Assembly (NCBI RefSeq): GCF_014633365.1 | Contig: NC_068339.1 | Location: 12,113,925 to 12,177,924, forward strand | Reading direction: 5' to 3' | Length of the DNA stretch: 64,000 nucleotides | Origin: Diospyros lotus | Taxonomy: Eukaryota; Streptophyta; Magnoliopsida; Ericales; Ebenaceae | Part shown: positions 59,859 through 64,000 of the stretch, one piece after another | How the letters are laid out: the number at the start of each line of letters is the position of its first letter | How positions within the stretch are numbered: the first letter of the stretch is position 1 | The notes under the pieces: model-generated | Told to the model about the DNA's origin: nothing | What the model saw: the letters and a program-made list of their open reading frames with translations, nothing else | Database searches by the model: none | Position numbers and translations under genes: made by a program

Positions 59859-61526
59859 TTGTACCCAATGAACGTAATTCTCTTATCCCTCAGAGAGTCA
59901 CCTCATAGCATCAAACAACTTGATCAAATCCTCACCCAAACCATCACAACTGGTCTCATCCTCACCACCCCCGTTTGGAATTGCATTCTTAGAGCCTATT
60001 CCAAGAGCCCCAAACCCACCATAGCCATTCTCATTTACAACCATCTCATTAGATCAAACTCTATTCGCCCAGATAACTACACTTTCCCAGCTCTACTCAG
60101 GGCCTGTTCATGCATGCCTTCACTTTCCAAAGGAAAAGAAATACACGCCCATATAGCAAAAGTAGGCCTGGATAGCGATGTTTACGTACAAAATGCTTTT
60201 ATTCACTTGTATGGATCCACTGGCCAAATAGTTGATGCCCAGAAATTGTTTGATAAAATGTCTCACAGAGACTTGGTTAGTTGGAATTCACTTCTTGCAG
60301 CCTATTGTTCCAATTCCGCGTTGCAGATTAAAGCACTAGCTTTGTTCAAACAGATGGTTTATGAAGGCATTGGGGTTGATAAGTTCACTTTGGTGATTAT
60401 ACTGTCAGTTCTTGTAGAAGTAAGAAGGGCAGGATATGGAGCTGTAGTCCATGGCCATGTCATAAAAGTTGGACTTGCTTGTATCTTGCATTTGGAGAAC
60501 ACGCTGTTGAATGTCTACGTGAAATGTGGGAACATGAACGCAGCACTAAAATTGTATAATGAGATGGGTGATAGGAGAGATATAGTGTCTCATACTGTTT
60601 TGATCAATGGATATGTTGAGGCAGGATTTGTAGATTCGGCTCGTGATATTTTTGATTGGACGATTGTCAAAGATAAAATTTTGTGGAACTCAATGATTCA
60701 TGGTTATGTTGAGGCCAAGCGTCCAAGGGACGCTTTAGAACTTTTCATGAGAATGGAGAATGAGATGGTTAGACCAGATGAAATGACTATAGTCAGCATT
60801 CTTGCTGTTTGTGCTTGCTCGTCAAACCTGCAATATGGTAGGCTTCTTCATCGTTTGATCCTCAGAAGCAACATGACACCAGATGTCTTCATTGGGACAG
60901 CCCTGATTGACATGTACTCAAAGTGTGGAAGTTTAGACGAAGCCATGCTAACATTCTACAAAATGGCTGAAAGGGATGTTTTCACTTGGACGGCAGCAAT
61001 TGCTGGACTGGCAAATTATGGTTATGCGAATGAAGCTTTGAAGTTGTTTGATCAGATGGAGGATCGGGGAGTTGACCCTAATGAGGCGACTTTTGTTTCT
61101 GTATTGGCAGCTTGCAGACAATCAGGGCTAGTTAATGAAGGTTGCTTATTGTTCGGTAGGATGGTGAGATTTTACAATATCCAACCAAAGGTTGAGCACT
61201 TTGGCTGTCTGATTGATCTCTTGGGCAGGGCTGGTCTGGTAGATAAAGCAGAGGAGTTCATCAAAACCATGCCACTGGGAGAACGACCCATAGCTTATAA
61301 AACCCTGCTTAGTGCCTGCATTAGCTACTCAAAAATTGATCTTGGGTTGAAGGTTGTTGATGAACTGAGTAGGTTGGGTTCAAATGACCATTCAGTTTAT
61401 ATCTTGCTGTCGAACTTCTATGCGCTTGCAGGAGAATGGTCTAAAGTTGCTGATATGAGAAGAAATCTCAAAAGGTTTGGCCTGGCGAAAGCAGCGGGAA
61501 TTAGTTCCCTAGAAGTGAAAACCTGA
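59859..61526 (+). CDS. pentatricopeptide repeat protein, PLS class, E subgroup
   Basis: A single-exon gene of 555 residues. About 12 PPR motifs of mixed P, L and S length are visible, for example KVGLDSDVYVQNAFIHLYGS, DLVSWNSLLAAYC, KDKILWNSMIHGYVEA, PDVFIGTALIDMYSKCGSLD, DVFTWTAAIAGLANYGYANE and VDPNEATFVSVLAACRQSG. The C-terminus (PIAYKTLLSACISY...HSVYILLSNFYALAGEW..VADMRRNLKR..LAKAAGISSLEV) is an E domain; there is no E+ or DYW domain. Such proteins bind organellar RNA, mostly for C-to-U editing, with one repeat contacting one base; the RNA target cannot be read here. No clear organelle-targeting peptide is visible. A second ATG at 59868 could also be the start. Confidence 0.93.
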   Translation: MYPMNVILLSLRESPHSIKQLDQILTQTITTGLILTTPVWNCILRAYSKSPKPTIAILIYNHLIRSNSIRPDNYTFPALLRACSCMPSLSKGKEIHAHIAKVGLDSDVYVQNAFIHLYGSTGQIVDAQKLFDKMSHRDLVSWNSLLAAYCSNSALQIKALALFKQMVYEGIGVDKFTLVIILSVLVEVRRAGYGAVVHGHVIKVGLACILHLENTLLNVYVKCGNMNAALKLYNEMGDRRDIVSHTVLINGYVEAGFVDSARDIFDWTIVKDKILWNSMIHGYVEAKRPRDALELFMRMENEMVRPDEMTIVSILAVCACSSNLQYGRLLHRLILRSNMTPDVFIGTALIDMYSKCGSLDEAMLTFYKMAERDVFTWTAAIAGLANYGYANEALKLFDQMEDRGVDPNEATFVSVLAACRQSGLVNEGCLLFGRMVRFYNIQPKVEHFGCLIDLLGRAGLVDKAEEFIKTMPLGERPIAYKTLLSACISYSKIDLGLKVVDELSRLGSNDHSVYILLSNFYALAGEWSKVADMRRNLKRFGLAKAAGISSLEVKT

Positions 61527-62727
61527 GGTGATTGTCTTTTGGCAGAGACCGGATCAAAATCTAAGGAAGTCATGACCAAAGAATGCAGCAAATCTGTCCT
61601 GATCGTGGAATAAGGAAACTAGTGTCAGTATATGCTGAAAGCTACAACTTCATTTTGTGCCTGCCGAGCTTCAACCTGTCACAAACTCTGCACAAATAAA
61701 TTAAAAGGTACTGGTTGAAAATTTGTATCTGTGAGGAACCCTAATGCTAAAAGCTCTGTAAAGCAACCACTTTAAGGAGAATCATAATTGTTACCTGAAA
61801 CAAAATTTTCCCATTCTTGATTGAGGGTCCGCAGCCTAATTTCAGCTAAAACATTATTAACAAGACAAGAAGAATCCTAAAAATGCAACTCCGCCATAAA
61901 CCATCATCACAACCTTTACTCGCAATTCACAAGTTTCCTAGTTTACAATGAGCATCGTCAAGACATCCAAAGCCAACATTTAGAATTTATCACAATTGTT
62001 CAATTCTCTATGGAAGGATGTGGATGCGTAATTAAAATGTAGAAATTATATTATGGCAGGACTTAAGTGACCGACAAAAACTTCAAAACTAGAACCAACT
62101 TATCATCAACTCATAGCCTGTCATGCAGTGCCCTCGTGCTGATTTTCGAGACTAATCTTTATGACACCAATTTTTTTTTTTTTTTGGTTGAGTAAGATAC
62201 TTTAACAGAAATTTACTTGTGTAGAAGAACTCATCTTGAGAGATATTAGAGAAATAGAACAATATCATAAGTTAGCAGGGTGCAGTGAAGTCTTCAAGTT
62301 CATTGTCGCTTTTCCTACATAACAACTGCAATAAAATCAGCATTAATGCCAGAGAAAAAACAAACAAACAGTCAATGGTAGACTCATCCATGAGAACAAT
62401 TCAGCTAAAACATTTGCAAATACCACTGGAAATTGGGGCAAAAAGTTGATGCATTCATTTGAAGCCGAAACAGTGTATGAAGAGACTATATAACGGTGGC
62501 ACTTGAAACAAAAAAACATCCAAGAGAACAAGAGAAGTACCATAAAGGACAACTTGTATAAGTTACTTTACAGTTCATACAATCCCCTGTGTACAATTGT
62601 CAACCAAAAGTTGAACCTTCTATGATAGTAAGCTCTCATAATACAGAATGAGGCTTAAAAAAACACTTTTTTTTGTAAGTTAAAAACACTAGCAAAAAAA
62701 CACCATGAATATGGAAGAGAAAAGCAT
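61527..62727. other. convergent 3' regions of the PPR and membrane-protein genes
   Basis: Both flanking genes end here. AT-rich sequence with short frames only; no other gene seen. Confidence 0.5.
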
Positions 62728-63999
62728 CTATAGACATATGCTCCCCAGATTTCTACTAGATATTGAGACTTCTTCAGTATAACCTTTTGTAAATTTGGAT
62801 AGAGTTCCAGTCAATCTCCAGAGGAGACACCATGATAAGGTGAGTGCAAGGGCCAAAACCCGACCTCCTACGAGTCCAGTGAGCACAAGTAAAATCAGAA
62901 CAATATGCCCCAATTTCCTCTCTGTTTTGATTCCAATGTCTTCCCTAACTATGCTATCTTCTCCCGCTGGGCGAGAAACTTCACTGGAACTGCAAATTCC
63001 ATCTGCAACATCAATGTGATCGCCATTCCTTTCAGTTGATGAAGTTGATTTTTCAACATGCTCCAATCCCCCTTGCCCTTCTTCCTCTAAGCTTTCTTGC
63101 TCTGTACGCATAACTAATTTATTGTCTCCACCGGGAGGAGCTGCTTCAGTTTTCGATTCCAATCGTTTTCTCTTTGAACCAAGAAGCTTCTTGGGCAGAA
63201 GCTTCTCGATCTTTGACTTAATCTTAGCACCATCAGTTTTTCGACTTTTAAGATCGACAACATCACTGACGCATACTTCTTCCTTCTCCATAGCATCTTG
63301 TTTTCTCATTTCTTCACTTACCTCACTATGAAAATCGAATTCATATTCCATACTTTGAATCTCCCCAGAGGAGGGAACTGAAATCGAACTAGATCGATGA
63401 ATTTGAATTTCATGAATGGGATCGTCAACACTGCGATCCTCAATCAACCCAGAAGAATCCACCGTCAAGCTCCTATCTTCTTTGATTACAAACTTGTCAA
63501 CTTTGACTCCAACAAAGCAAAAAACTGTGTGAACCAGAGATTTCAATGACTTCTGCGCATCATCACACGGTTTCAGAACCCTATACAAATGCTTCGCCAC
63601 GTACTCTAGGAATACCAGTAAGAAAGCTGAGACTGTGAACCCAATCACAAACTTACTTGCTCCCAAAGCCAAAATCACTACCAAAACCATCTTGAAACTG
63701 ACCATCGAACTCCCATTCACGTCCATCACTTCGCCGCCGCCATTGGCAACCACGCCACTCTGCTCAGCCAAAACAGGACCAGTTGGTAAAGCCAATCTAG
63801 AATTCCATGGCGCGGCATCTAAGGGCACGGGGATTGAAATTGGAACCGGAACAGGATCGGGAACTGGCTCGAATCTCTTCTTCTTGGAGGGCTTTTTCAT
63901 GCGGTTGCGGTTCTTAACGAAGAGATCGACGAGGGAGGTCGGGAAGCCGGTCTCCACCACCAGCGATCCGCCGCGCTTCGGCGGCGAGTGGAGGTGATC
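62728..63999 (-). CDS. plant-specific membrane protein, 5' end outside the window
   Basis: The - strand frame is open to the right edge: DHLHSPPKRGGSLVVETGFPTSLVDLFVKNRNRMKKPSKKKRF precedes any ATG that could be the natural start, so the N-terminus is missing. The visible 423 residues have a proline-valine repeat (PVPDPVPVPISIPVP), a hydrophobic segment (MVSFKMVLVVILALGASKFVIGF...VFLEYV), a long charged middle with a basic patch (KSKIEKLLPKKLLGSKRKRL) and a second hydrophobic segment near the C-terminus (GHIVLILLVLTGLVGGRVLALALTLSW). Two membrane spans are likely. The VETGFPTSLVDLFVKNR stretch seems to be a conserved plant signature, but I do not recognise a named family and assign no function. 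Intronless as far as visible. Confidence 0.72.
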   Translation of the reverse strand, partial: DHLHSPPKRGGSLVVETGFPTSLVDLFVKNRNRMKKPSKKKRFEPVPDPVPVPISIPVPLDAAPWNSRLALPTGPVLAEQSGVVANGGGEVMDVNGSSMVSFKMVLVVILALGASKFVIGFTVSAFLLVFLEYVAKHLYRVLKPCDDAQKSLKSLVHTVFCFVGVKVDKFVIKEDRSLTVDSSGLIEDRSVDDPIHEIQIHRSSSISVPSSGEIQSMEYEFDFHSEVSEEMRKQDAMEKEEVCVSDVVDLKSRKTDGAKIKSKIEKLLPKKLLGSKRKRLESKTEAAPPGGDNKLVMRTEQESLEEEGQGGLEHVEKSTSSTERNGDHIDVADGICSSSEVSRPAGEDSIVREDIGIKTERKLGHIVLILLVLTGLVGGRVLALALTLSWCLLWRLTGTLSKFTKGYTEEVSISSRNLGSICL

Positions 64000-64000
64000 C

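Overview
The window is nuclear DNA from a plant, almost certainly a eudicot: AT-rich intergenic sequence, spliced GT-AG genes, plant-only gene families and several plant transposon lineages. I cannot name the species from the sequence. About half of the window is host genes and about half is transposable elements.

Host genes. A tandem family of berberine-bridge-enzyme-like (BBE-like) FAD oxidoreductases lies on the + strand: a broken copy (3385-4996), an intact two-exon gene (30664-32772) and an intact single-exon gene (39082-40719). Next, on the - strand, is an eight-exon gene for a 1507-residue coiled-coil protein resembling Arabidopsis EMB1611/MEE22 (41996-52233), then a six-exon fatty acid 2-hydroxylase of 237 residues (54233-56816, with its 5' UTR probably reaching to about 59200). 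A single-exon PLS-class PPR gene follows on the + strand (59859-61526). A plant-specific membrane protein gene on the - strand runs off the right edge (62728-64000). From memory, FAH1, MEE22 and BBE-like genes are also neighbours in Arabidopsis (At2g34770, At2g34780, At2g34790 and At2g34810), so the order looks like conserved microsynteny.

Mobile DNA. The left edge (1-3096) is the 3' part of a CACTA element with a decayed transposase-family gene. A complete Ty1-copia element (6566-14832, TSD AATAT) has two 1575-bp LTRs that I read as identical, an intact gag and a dead pol, so it probably moved using proteins supplied by another element. It sits in an older LTR-element relic. A hAT-type non-autonomous element rich in GGGCC (18126-18857, TSD TGTGAGAT) follows. 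From 20826 to about 29330 lies a three-level nest: a decayed Tat-like Ty3-gypsy element on the - strand, split by a copia LTR relic related to the first element, which is itself split by a 2.56-kb solo LTR (25754-28315, TSD TTGCT). Small insertions occur among the host genes: a 173-bp MITE (33826-33998), a solo LTR in a MEE22-like intron (48227-48703), and an Au-like SINE (57463-57641) and a solo LTR (58047-58782) in the presumed 5' UTR intron of the hydroxylase gene.

Most unusual signals. Both related copia LTRs carry the same promoter layout: a dense array of GTCGAC or GTTGAC-core motifs, then motifs matching the plant MSA element (core AACGG), then a TATA box. This suggests cell-cycle-linked, MYB3R-type expression of this retrotransposon family. 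I found no wholly new biological system; this LTR layout is the best candidate for something undescribed.
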